DNA of 64,000 nucleotides from an uncultured Myxococcales bacterium (lineage in GTDB: Bacteria > Myxococcota_A > Polyangia > Polyangiales > Polyangiaceae). A program made the position numbers and the translations under genes. Where the stretch lies: assembly GCA_937949945.1 (NCBI GenBank), contig CALFEQ010000153.1:62001-126000 (forward strand). The letters run 5' to 3'. This document shows positions 16,948 to 24,850 of this stretch, in pieces. The notes beneath the pieces are model-generated. The model ran no database searches and had not been told where the DNA came from. It saw only the letters and a program-made list of their open reading frames with translations. Positions within the stretch are counted from its first letter, which is position 1, and each line of letters starts with the position of its first letter.

Positions 16948-17712
16948 TCAGCGCACGTGCTCGGTCGCGCGGACGTCGACGGAGGTCGTCCGCGACGCGG
17001 GCGACTTCGCGAAGATGAAGAAGATCGCCGCCGCGAGCGAGATGACGGCCGCCCAGATGCCGAGGACGAGCCAGCTCGTTCGATCGCGTGCGACGGGGCG
17101 CCCTCCTTCGCGCAGCTCCACGATGGCCTGTGCGACTTCGGGCGTGATCCGCTCGCGCACGCCCGAGCGTACGGGCGGGACGTGCTCTTCGAGCTGAGAA
17201 GGCGAGGCCCAATCCTCCGACCACGCGCTCGACGTCGCGTCCGTCGCATCGCCGTTCGGCGCGCCTGGGTCGGGGGGCGCGAAGGACGGGAGGGAGAGCG
17301 GGAGATCGAGCTCGTCGAGCTCGCCGTTCACGAACGTCGCTTTCGGCGGGACGGTGCTCTTCGGGCTCGGGCCCATGGCGGCGAGGTCGGGCAGCTCGGG
17401 CTCGAGGGGCGCCAGCGCGTCGTCCTTCGTGCGATCGATTGGCAAGAGCAGGCCCTTCGCGATCGCGGGGACGGTCGCGTCGAGCGTCGGGTCTTCGTCC
17501 CATCCAGGCGCGAAGGCGCGCGCGAGAAGCCGAGCGTTCGACTCCGCGCTCACGACGCGCGTGCTCTCGTCGATCTCCAGGGCATCGGCGAGGTCCATCG
17601 CCGCGAGAGCAGCCGTGAGCTCGCTCCGCGCGAACTTCAGCGTCGGCGGAGGTTCCTCCACGGCCCTCGGCGACGATCCGAGGTCCTCTACGGTGACGGT
17701 GGGTGGCGACAT
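16948..17712 (-). CDS. Acidic protein with a single C-terminal membrane anchor, unknown function
   Basis: 254 residues from the ATG at 17712 (MSPPTVTVEDLG). The frame remains open upstream to 18036, but that part is Arg-rich, unlike the rest, and is treated as non-coding. Residues 1-210 are Asp/Glu/Pro/Leu-rich and probably mostly disordered, with one helical block (FARSELTAALAAMDLADALE...SNARLLARAFAPGW). A single hydrophobic helix (SWLVLGIWAAVISLAAAIFFIFA, about residues 213-235) leaves only some 18 residues beyond it, giving a tail-anchored topology. There is no signal peptide. No family is recognised. Confidence 0.7.
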   Translation of the reverse strand: MSPPTVTVEDLGSSPRAVEEPPPTLKFARSELTAALAAMDLADALEIDESTRVVSAESNARLLARAFAPGWDEDPTLDATVPAIAKGLLLPIDRTKDDALAPLEPELPDLAAMGPSPKSTVPPKATFVNGELDELDLPLSLPSFAPPDPGAPNGDATDATSSAWSEDWASPSQLEEHVPPVRSGVRERITPEVAQAIVELREGGRPVARDRTSWLVLGIWAAVISLAAAIFFIFAKSPASRTTSVDVRATEHVR

Positions 17713-18110
17713 GAGCGCAGGCCGACAGCAACGGTGATGCCGACCGCTCCACCGCAGGCATCCATTCGCAACCACCTGCGTTTTCGGGGACGAGCGCACG
17801 CACGAACGCCACGCGTGGCAAAGGTCGCCGGCGGGTTCTGCCGAAATCCGACGGGTGCCCGCCAAGGCGCGTTCTCGATGGGGCGGCGCGCCATCGCGCA
17901 TCATGTCCCGCGGTCGAGTGGAGCGGGCCCGCGAGCCGCGCCGAGGGCTCTCGGCTGCTAACTCGAGTCCGCAATCGATGCGTCGCGTGGGGCCAGGCAT
18001 CCACGCAGGTGCCCATGGACGTCTCCTCCACGTCACGCGACGGTCGTCACGCAGCTGTGAGTTACTTTTTCCGCGACGCTTCCGGGATGGCGTGCTAGAC
18101 GCGTGACCCC
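17713..18110. other. 398-nt divergent intergenic region
   Basis: It lies between the start of the tail-anchored protein (minus) and the LamB-type porin (plus). Small frames cross it on both strands, but they are Arg/Ala-rich with no ribosome site or recognisable domain. The segment just before the porin contains an AT-richer stretch (GTGAGTTACTTTTTCC near 18058-18073), a likely place for the porin promoter, although no convincing -35/-10 pair was found. Confidence 0.5.
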
Positions 18111-19730
18111 GTGCGCCGCATCGTCGTCTCGATCCTCGCCGTCGCGACGATGGTCGCGTCCGCAGCTCGCGCGAACGCGCAGCCTCCGCCCGCGCCCGCG
18201 CAGCCTGCCCCGGCCGATCCGGCTCCGAAGGAGCCGGAGACGGACGCGCCCATCTCGTCGGACACGAGCGCGCCTTCGGTCCCCGGCGTCGCGCCCGTGC
18301 CCGCGCCCGCGCCCGTGCCCGCGCCCGCGCCTCTCACGGACGAGCGGCCGCAGGCCGCCGTCGACGAGGTCGCGAAAGGAAACGACGCGACGCGCACGGT
18401 CAAGGAGGCGCCGCAGACCCACGAGGGCAGGTTCGAGTTCGGCTCCTACGGGCGCGTCTATGCGGCGAGCGATCTCCGCGGCGGCATCGGCCGCGGGACG
18501 AACGTCGTCGCGTTCGGTCCGCGCATCGTCGACGAGGGGAGCTACGCCGAGCTCGAGCTGCGGCGCGAGGACAAGTTCTCCGAGAAGGTGAGGACGCGCA
18601 TCGTCGCGACGCTCGCCCTCTTCCCGCCGTTCTTCCACTTCACCGGCAAGCCGGAGCAGTCGATCGGTGTCCGCAACCTCTACGCGCAGGGCACCTACGA
18701 GAAGGTGACGCTCTGGGCCGGCTCGCGGATGTACCGCGGCGACGACATCTATCTCTTGAACTGGTGGCCGCTCGACAACCAGAACACGATCGGCGGCGGC
18801 GTCGGTGGTCCGATCTATCGGACGAGCGACGGATCGCAGGAGACGATCCTCCAGGCGCACGTCGGCCAGCAGCGGCTCGACAATCCGTACCAGTTCCAAC
18901 AGATCCCCGTCGTCGCGCCGCTCGGCTTCGGGACCGTGGAGGTGACGAAGCTCGATCGCCCGCGCACGATCGAGACGTTCAAGGCCACGCATTTCGTGAG
19001 GCCCGGCGGTGGCCCGGCCGGCTTCAAGGTCATCCTCTACGGCGAGCTCCATCAGATCGCCGCCGGCGTGTACCGCGATCCGCTGACGAACCAGGATCGC
19101 GGCCTGCCCCGTGACTCGGGCTTCCTCGCCGGCTCGCAGCTCACGTGGTTCCGCGGAGAGCGGGACACGTACGCCTCGTTCGTGATGCGCCATGCGCGCG
19201 GGATCGCCGCGTACGATCCGCTCGCGGTGCCGATCACCTTCGCGCTCGACCGCACCGTCGGCAACGCGAGCGAGACGCAGCTCGCGCTCTCCGGCAACTT
19301 CGAGACGGACTACTTCGCGTTCATGGCCGCCGGGTACGTGCGCTTCTTCCGCGACGGGTCGCCGGCGGAGACGTCGACGCAGAAGTACGACGAGGGCACG
19401 GTGGTGGCGCGTCCGAGCATCTTCCTCGGCGAGCACTTCGGCGTCTCCCTCGAGGGGAGCTGGCAGCGCCGGCGCATCGCGATGCAGGACCCGAACCGCG
19501 ACGGCGCGTGGACGGCGTCCGTCTTCAAGGCCGGCATCATCCCGTACTTCTCTCCGTCCGGGCGCGGCAGCTTCAAGCGGCCGCAGATCCGCCTCCTCTA
19601 CGTCGCGAGCTTCCGCGACTCCGGCACGCGCGGCCTCTACCCCGTCGAGGACGTCTTCGCGCAGCGGGAGCTCGAGCACTTCGCGGGCATCGGCGCGGAG
19701 TGGTGGTTCAACTCCTCTTCCTACCCGTGA
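18111..19730 (+). CDS. lamB: LamB-family maltoporin-like outer-membrane porin
   Basis: 539 residues from a GTG at 18111, with a cleavable signal (ending SAARANA-Q). Residues 25-75 are a Pro/Ala-rich linker with a repeated PVPAPAP unit, unusual for LamB and perhaps a periplasmic spacer. The barrel resembles LamB from about residue 107: GRFEFGSYGRVYA, YAELELRRED, then NLYAQGTYEKVTLWAGSRMYRGDD matching the GxxxWAGxRxYxxxD signature. The last strand (FAGIGAEWWFN) ends in aromatic residues as outer-membrane barrels do. It would pass maltodextrins through the outer membrane. An amylase gene starts 9 nt downstream, so the two form an operon. No inner-membrane maltose transporter is in the window. 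Confidence 0.88.
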   Translation: MRRIVVSILAVATMVASAARANAQPPPAPAQPAPADPAPKEPETDAPISSDTSAPSVPGVAPVPAPAPVPAPAPLTDERPQAAVDEVAKGNDATRTVKEAPQTHEGRFEFGSYGRVYAASDLRGGIGRGTNVVAFGPRIVDEGSYAELELRREDKFSEKVRTRIVATLALFPPFFHFTGKPEQSIGVRNLYAQGTYEKVTLWAGSRMYRGDDIYLLNWWPLDNQNTIGGGVGGPIYRTSDGSQETILQAHVGQQRLDNPYQFQQIPVVAPLGFGTVEVTKLDRPRTIETFKATHFVRPGGGPAGFKVILYGELHQIAAGVYRDPLTNQDRGLPRDSGFLAGSQLTWFRGERDTYASFVMRHARGIAAYDPLAVPITFALDRTVGNASETQLALSGNFETDYFAFMAAGYVRFFRDGSPAETSTQKYDEGTVVARPSIFLGEHFGVSLEGSWQRRRIAMQDPNRDGAWTASVFKAGIIPYFSPSGRGSFKRPQIRLLYVASFRDSGTRGLYPVEDVFAQRELEHFAGIGAEWWFNSSSYP

Positions 19731-19739
19731 GAGCAGAAG

Positions 19740-21557
19740 ATGAAGTCGACCGTCTGCACCTTCGCGATGGCTCTCCTCACGGCCGCTCTCCCGGGCATCG
19801 GCTGCATCGATCTGCCGGATGACGGCGATCAGCCGGTGCTCGCGACGCACGTCGGTGACTGGCGCGACGAGGTCATCTACCAGGTCCTCGTCGATCGCTT
19901 CGCCAACGGCGACGTGAACAACGACTACAACGTCCGGCCCGGCCACCTCGCGCGCTTCCAGGGCGGCGACTGGCGCGGCCTGATGGAGCACCTCGACTAC
20001 GTGAAGGACCTCGGCGTCACGACGCTGTGGATCTCGCCCATCGTCAAGAACGTCGAGACCGACGCCGACGTCGACTCGTACCACGGGTACTGGGCGCAGG
20101 ACCTCCGGCAGCTCAACCCGCACTTCGGCGACATCACCGACCTGCGCCGGCTCATCAACCGGGCGCACGACATGGGCCTGAAGGTCGTGCTCGACATCGT
20201 CACGAACCACATGGGCCAGCTGTTCTTCTACGACACGAACCTGAACGGCCACCCCGACATCTACATCTCCGGGAGCGGGGAGCTGCCGGTCGTGTCGAGC
20301 CGCTCGGACATGTCGCGCATCACCGAGTACGACCCCGACTGGGATCCGAAGGGCGTGCAGGCGTTCACGTCGCTCGGTCCCGCGGGGCGGGCGCCGATCG
20401 TCTTCATCAACGATCCGTCGATCAACCGCGTGCCGCCGCCGGGCATCCTCGGCACCGCGCGCGCGTACCACGGCTTCGGCCGCATCCTGGACTACGACGA
20501 TCCGCAGCAGCGCATCCTCGGCGACTTCCCCGGCGGCCTGAAGGACGTCGCGACCGAGCTGCCCGAGGTCCGTGCGGAGCTCATCGACGTCTACACGCGG
20601 TGGGTGGAGCTCCTCGACCTCGACGGCTTCCGCATCGACACCGTCAAGCACGTCGAGCACGACTTCTGGACCGAGTTCGCGACGAAGGTGCGCGAGCGCC
20701 TGAAGCGGCAGAACAAGAACCGCTTCCTCATGTTCGGCGAGGCCTTCGACGGCAACGACGAGCTCCTCGGCAGCTACACGCAGGAGGGGATGCTCGACTC
20801 CGTCTTCTACTTCTCGCAGCACTATCAGGTCTTCCGCGACGTCTTCCAGTACGCGCACGACCCGAGCCGGCAGCGGGGCACCGATCAGATCGAGAACCTC
20901 TGGGCGCAGCGCCGGACGAACTACCGCAACGAGCCGCAGCCCGACGGCATCGGCATCGCGCCGAGCCGCGCGCTCGTGAACTTCATCGACAACCACGACG
21001 TCGCGCGCTTCTTGTACTTCGCGAACGGCGACAAGGAAGCTCTGCGCAACGCCCTCGTCCTCCTCATGACGGAGGAGGGCATCCCGTGCCTCTACTACGG
21101 CACGGAGCAGGATTTCTCCGGTGGCAACGATCCCGCGAACCGCGAGGTGCTCTGGACCACGGGCTTCCCGCGGACCGGCGACACGTTCGTCCACTTCCGC
21201 AAGCTCGCGCGCATCCGCGCGCAGTACGAGGCCCTCCGACGCGGCGATACGAACGTCGTCTGGTCGACGCCGCACGTCGGCGACGAGGAGGACGCCGGCA
21301 TCTTCGCCTTCGAGCGCACGGGCGGCGACGCGGGCTCGGCCTACGTCCTCGTCGTGCTCAACACGAACGCCCGCCACGACAGCTCGACGGCGAACGGCGA
21401 GACGCTCATGAAGCTCACGCGTGCGCCGGTCACGCTCGTCGACGTGCTCGATCCCGAGCGGAGGTCCTACGACGTGCCCGCGTCCGGCGAGATCCGCCTC
21501 ACGCTGCCGAAGCAGAGCGCGATGATCCTCGTGCCTGCGGGGGACGTGCAGGACTGA
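19740..21557 (+). CDS. GH13 alpha-amylase-family lipoprotein
   Basis: 605 residues, ATG at 19740 with GAGAGCAGAAG upstream. The signal ends at lipobox PGIGC (Cys22). The catalytic barrel begins almost at once (DEVIYQVLVDRFANGD). GH13 boxes: DIVTNHMGQLFFYD, nucleophile Asp in GFRIDTVKHVEHDFW, acid/base Glu in FGEAFDGND, and Asp in IDNHDVARF. The C-terminal domain contains the FAFERTGGDAGSAYVLVVLNTN strand region. It lacks the starch-binding N-terminal modules of the amylase at 13653. It lies 9 nt after the LamB-like gene, so substrate is probably an alpha-glucan processed in the periplasm or on the surface. Confidence 0.92.
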   Translation: MKSTVCTFAMALLTAALPGIGCIDLPDDGDQPVLATHVGDWRDEVIYQVLVDRFANGDVNNDYNVRPGHLARFQGGDWRGLMEHLDYVKDLGVTTLWISPIVKNVETDADVDSYHGYWAQDLRQLNPHFGDITDLRRLINRAHDMGLKVVLDIVTNHMGQLFFYDTNLNGHPDIYISGSGELPVVSSRSDMSRITEYDPDWDPKGVQAFTSLGPAGRAPIVFINDPSINRVPPPGILGTARAYHGFGRILDYDDPQQRILGDFPGGLKDVATELPEVRAELIDVYTRWVELLDLDGFRIDTVKHVEHDFWTEFATKVRERLKRQNKNRFLMFGEAFDGNDELLGSYTQEGMLDSVFYFSQHYQVFRDVFQYAHDPSRQRGTDQIENLWAQRRTNYRNEPQPDGIGIAPSRALVNFIDNHDVARFLYFANGDKEALRNALVLLMTEEGIPCLYYGTEQDFSGGNDPANREVLWTTGFPRTGDTFVHFRKLARIRAQYEALRRGDTNVVWSTPHVGDEEDAGIFAFERTGGDAGSAYVLVVLNTNARHDSSTANGETLMKLTRAPVTLVDVLDPERRSYDVPASGEIRLTLPKQSAMILVPAGDVQD

Positions 21558-21558
21558 G

Positions 21559-21578
21559 CCGCGTCAGGGGCGACGCGG
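21559..21578. terminator. Hairpin between convergent amylase and SDR genes
   Basis: CCGCGTC (21559-21565) pairs with GACGCGG (21572-21578) around the loop AGGGGC. It starts 2 nt after the amylase stop and ends right before the opposing stop at 21580, the usual place for a shared bidirectional terminator. No T-run is present. Confidence 0.5.
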
Positions 21579-21579
21579 G

Positions 21580-22491
21580 TCAGATCCGCTTCGCGATCTC
21601 CTCGCTCTTCTCCCAGAGCGCCTCGGCGAGCGCGTCGTCCTCGGCGATCCGCTTCGGCTGGGCGACGTTGCAGTCGGCGAAGTACTTCGCCGTCACGTTC
21701 GACAGGCTCGGGTGCGTCGCGACGTAGCACTGCGTCGCCGCGCCCTGGGGGATCGTCTTCAGGAAGAGCGGTCCTCCGAGCGCGTAGCCGATCTGCAAGG
21801 CGACGCCCAGGTGGCGGCCGAGGTTCGTCTTGATGACGCCCGGATGGAGCGAGTTGGCGGTCCGCCCCTTGTCGAGGCGCTTCGCGAGCGCGCGGGCGAA
21901 GAGGATGTTCGCGAGCTTCGACTGCCCGTACGCGACCCAGCCGTTGTAACCGCGGGAGGCGGCGAGATCGTCGAGGCGTATCCCTTCGCGCGGCCCGTAC
22001 CTGTGCGCGTCGCTCGAGAGCACGACGACGCGCCCCGCCTCGACGAGCCGGTCGAGGAGCCCGGTGACGAGGAGGAAGTGCCCGACGTGGTTCGTCAGGA
22101 ACTGGAGCTCGATGCCGTGCTTCACGTGGCGCTTCGGGAGCGCCATCACGCCCGCGTTGCACACGATGGCGTCGAGCGGAGCGCCCTTCTTCACCTCTTC
22201 CACGGCCGCGCGCACGGAGTCGGGCTCGGACAGATCGCAAGCGACCGGCGTCCCCTTCGCGTTCACGGACGCGATCGCCGACGCGGCGCCCTCCTTCGTG
22301 CGTGCGAGCGCGACGACGTGCGCGCCGCGGAGCGAGAGGACGCGCATCGTCTCGAGGCCGAGCCCGGAGCTCACGCCGGTGACGAGGAACGTCTTGCCGG
22401 ACAGATCGAGCCCAGCCGTGACCTCCTCTGCAGTGCTTCCGTATCCGAACCCGCTCGGGCCGCGTCCCTTGATGAGTGCTGCGAGCGACAT
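21580..22491 (-). CDS. Short-chain dehydrogenase/reductase (retinol dehydrogenase-like)
   Basis: 303 residues from the ATG at 22491; an in-frame GTG 18 nt upstream is an alternative. Classical SDR marks are present: cofactor motif TGVSSGLG (TGxxxGxG), CNAGVM (NAG), the catalytic Ser in VVVLSSDAH, and Tyr-Lys in AYGQSKLAN. NADP preference is plausible from the ALART after the second strand. The C-terminus (PQGAATQCYVATHPSLSNVTAKYF) is typical of the retinol dehydrogenase/WW-oxidoreductase-like subgroup. Substrate cannot be read from the sequence. It is divergent from a second SDR at 22590, with about 98 nt between starts. Confidence 0.9.
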   Translation of the reverse strand: MSLAALIKGRGPSGFGYGSTAEEVTAGLDLSGKTFLVTGVSSGLGLETMRVLSLRGAHVVALARTKEGAASAIASVNAKGTPVACDLSEPDSVRAAVEEVKKGAPLDAIVCNAGVMALPKRHVKHGIELQFLTNHVGHFLLVTGLLDRLVEAGRVVVLSSDAHRYGPREGIRLDDLAASRGYNGWVAYGQSKLANILFARALAKRLDKGRTANSLHPGVIKTNLGRHLGVALQIGYALGGPLFLKTIPQGAATQCYVATHPSLSNVTAKYFADCNVAQPKRIAEDDALAEALWEKSEEIAKRI

Positions 22492-22589
22492 CGCGCGCTG
22501 CACTAGCACGGGCGCGCGATCGTTTGCAGCCTGGCGGGCGTCGGACCTCGTCCCTTGACGCTCGCGCCTCTCCCTGCGATTCGAGGTGC

Positions 22590-23477
22590 GTGCGACGCAT
22601 CCTCGTGACCGGAGCGAACAAGGGCATCGGGCTGGCGATCGTCGAGGCGATCCTCGCCCAGCACGGCGACACCTTCGTGTATCTCGGCTCGCGCGACCTC
22701 GCGCGAGGCCGCGCCGCCGCCGACGGGCTCGTCCGCGCGCACCCCGACTGGGCGTCTCGTCTCGAGGTGGTCGAGCTCGACGTCTCCGACGATCGCTCGG
22801 TCGCCGCGGCCCGCGATCGCGTCGCGGAGAGCCTGGGCGGCGAGAAGCTCTACGGCCTCGTGAACAACGCCGGCATCGGGTCGGGCGCCGGGCCCGGTCA
22901 GCTCGCAGCGGTGCTCGAGGTGAACACGTTCGGCGTGCACCGGGTCTGCGAGGCCTTCCTGCCGCTGCTCGATCCGAACGGAGGGCGCATCGTCAACGTC
23001 ACGTCGGCGTCGGGGCCGATGTTCGTCGCCGGCTGCAGCCCCGAGATGCAGCGCTTCTTCCTCGACGACCAGATGACGTGGCCGCGCCTCCGCGCGTTCC
23101 TCGACGAATGCATCGCGATCGACGGCGACACGAAGGCGTTCGCCGCGAAGGGCCTCGGCGACGGGTCGCCGTACGGCCTGTCGAAGGCGGCCGCGAACAC
23201 GTACACGTTGATCCTCGCGCGCGAGCACCCGAACCTGCGCATCAACGCCTGCACGCCCGGCTTCATCGAGACGGACATGACGCGGCACTACGTCGAGTCG
23301 TCCGGCAAGTCGCCCGCCGAGCTCGGGATGAAGCCGCCGTCCGAAGGCGCGAAGGCGCCCACGTTCCTGCTCTTCGGCGAGCTCGAGGGCAATGGGCGCT
23401 ACTACGGGAGCGACGCGAAACGAAGCCCGCTCGACCGCTATCGCGCTCCCGGGACGCCGGAGTACACCGGGCCCTGA
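22590..23477 (+). CDS. Short-chain dehydrogenase/reductase (carbonyl reductase-like)
   Basis: 295 residues from a GTG at 22590, chosen because the SDR fold starts at once (VRRILVTGANKGIG) and the upstream part of the frame is Arg-rich. Motifs: TGANKGIG, NNAGIG, the catalytic Ser region VNVTSASGP, and Tyr-Lys in YGLSKAAAN. An insertion between Ser and Tyr (FLDDQMTWPRLRAFLDECI) and the C-terminal CTPGFIETDMTRHY plus GRYYGSD are like eukaryotic-type carbonyl reductase (CBR1) homologues. Substrate unknown. It forms a divergent pair with the SDR at 21580. Confidence 0.88.
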   Translation: MRRILVTGANKGIGLAIVEAILAQHGDTFVYLGSRDLARGRAAADGLVRAHPDWASRLEVVELDVSDDRSVAAARDRVAESLGGEKLYGLVNNAGIGSGAGPGQLAAVLEVNTFGVHRVCEAFLPLLDPNGGRIVNVTSASGPMFVAGCSPEMQRFFLDDQMTWPRLRAFLDECIAIDGDTKAFAAKGLGDGSPYGLSKAAANTYTLILAREHPNLRINACTPGFIETDMTRHYVESSGKSPAELGMKPPSEGAKAPTFLLFGELEGNGRYYGSDAKRSPLDRYRAPGTPEYTGP

Positions 23478-23520
23478 CGCGCGTCGGCCGGCGGGCTCGC
23501 CGTCCGCCGTTCGCTCGGAG

Positions 23521-23555
23521 CGCGCGTCCGACGCCGCGGCGACGCCGGACGCGCG
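23521..23555. terminator. Hairpin between convergent SDR and thiolase genes
   Basis: CGCGCGTCCG (23521-23530) and CGGACGCGCG (23546-23555) form a perfect 10-bp inverted repeat with a 15-nt loop. It lies in the 84-nt gap between two convergent stops, so it is a likely bidirectional terminator. No T-run. Confidence 0.55.
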
Positions 23556-23561
23556 GGGGCT

Positions 23562-24836
23562 TCACATCGCCTCGAGCACGAGCGAGATGCCCTGGCCGCC
23601 GCCGATGCACATCGTGACGAGGCCGTAGCGCTTCTTCTCGCGGCGGAGCGCGTAGGCGCACGTGATCGTCAGGATGGCGCCCGTCGCGCCGAGCGGGTGC
23701 CCGAGCGCGATCGCGCCGCCGAGCGGGTTGACCTTCTCGGGATCGATCCCGAGCTTCTCGAAGTCGCGGATGCAGGCGAGGGCCTGCGGCGCGAACGCCT
23801 CGTTCAGCTCGACGTGATCGATCGCCTTGCCCTCGATGCCGGCGGAGGCGAGCGCGCGCTTCGTCGCGGGGACGGGGCCCCAGCCCATGATGCGCGGATC
23901 GCAGGCGGCGACGCCCATGCCGGCGATGCGCGCGAGGGGCCTGCCGCCGTGCTTCACGACGTCGCTCTCCTTGCCGATGATCATCGCGCCGGCGCCGTCG
24001 ACGACGGCGCTCGCGTTGCCGGCCGTGACGATGCCGCCCGGCTCGAACGCCGGCGGCAGGCGGCTCATCTTGGCGAGCGAGGGCTCCTCGAGGATGTGCG
24101 TGTCGTGCTTCACCGTCACCGCGCCGTCGCCGGTCTCGACGGTGACGGGGGCGATCTCCTCCGCGAACGCGCCACTATCGCGCGCCTTCTTCGCGTTGAC
24201 GTGCGAGCGGTATCCGAACGCGTCGGCCTCCTCGCGCGTGATGCCGTAGCGACGACCGAGCTCCTCGGCCGTGTTCGCCATCGCGAGCTTGGCCGACGGG
24301 TCGTACAGGCTCATGAGGAGCATGTCCTGCAGGTGCGTGCCGGGCGGCAGCGCCTTCACGTCGATCGGCCCGTACTTCTGGACGCCCGCGCCGAGCTTCT
24401 TGCCGCGCACGCCGTAGAGCACGAACGGGTACTGCATCGACTCCGCGCCGCCCACGACGACGAACGGGCGCTCCGGATCGTGGCGCACGCCGGCGAGGAT
24501 CATCTCGGCGCCGACCGCGACCGCCTCGGCGCCGCTGCCGCAGATGCGGGCGACGGTGAGGGCGGGCACGGACTCCGGCAGGCCGCCGCGCCACGCCATG
24601 CCCTTCGCCGCGTAGATGCTGTCGCGGTGGCTGTGCTGGGCCATGCCCATCACGACGTGACCGACGAGGGCCTTGTCGATCTTGCTGTTCTCGAGCGTCG
24701 CCGCGATGGCGAGGCCGCCGAGCTGCGTCGTCGAGAAGCGCGAGAAGAGCCCGGGCTCCTTGTTGTCGACGAGGATGTCCGCCCGCGGCGTGCGACGGGC
24801 GCCTTCGACGATGACGATGGATCCGATGTTCGACAT
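23562..24836 (-). CDS. Thiolase family protein (acetyl-CoA C-acyltransferase)
   Basis: 424 residues, ATG at 24836 with an AGGAG site in the 14-nt gap after the preceding gene. The thiolase triad is present: nucleophile Cys99 in VARICGSGAEA, His380 in GHPLGATGA, and Cys410 in MCIGGGQG. The NEAFAPQ motif also matches the degradative thiolase family. It would cleave 3-ketoacyl-CoA to acetyl-CoA plus a shortened acyl-CoA (or run in reverse). The gene follows the dehydrogenase/hydratase at 24851 as a two-gene operon, which supports a beta-oxidation role. The protein is a little longer than E. coli FadA (387 residues). Confidence 0.93.
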   Translation of the reverse strand: MSNIGSIVIVEGARRTPRADILVDNKEPGLFSRFSTTQLGGLAIAATLENSKIDKALVGHVVMGMAQHSHRDSIYAAKGMAWRGGLPESVPALTVARICGSGAEAVAVGAEMILAGVRHDPERPFVVVGGAESMQYPFVLYGVRGKKLGAGVQKYGPIDVKALPPGTHLQDMLLMSLYDPSAKLAMANTAEELGRRYGITREEADAFGYRSHVNAKKARDSGAFAEEIAPVTVETGDGAVTVKHDTHILEEPSLAKMSRLPPAFEPGGIVTAGNASAVVDGAGAMIIGKESDVVKHGGRPLARIAGMGVAACDPRIMGWGPVPATKRALASAGIEGKAIDHVELNEAFAPQALACIRDFEKLGIDPEKVNPLGGAIALGHPLGATGAILTITCAYALRREKKRYGLVTMCIGGGQGISLVLEAM

Positions 24837-24850
24837 GCTCTTGGCTCCTG

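Noticed and set aside
17713..18036. N-terminal extension of the tail-anchored protein
   Set aside because: Its composition differs sharply from the downstream part (Arg/Pro/Cys-rich, no Asp/Glu). The ATG at 17712 gives a coherent acidic protein.
17855..18106. 83-residue plus-strand small open frame upstream of the porin
   Set aside because: Arg/Ser-rich, no ribosome site, no recognisable features. It lies in the porin's promoter region.
18033..21377. 1,114-residue minus-strand open frame over the porin and amylase
   Set aside because: Composition (Arg/Val/Asp/Glu) mirrors the complement of the real genes, which show complete GH13 and LamB motifs on the plus strand.
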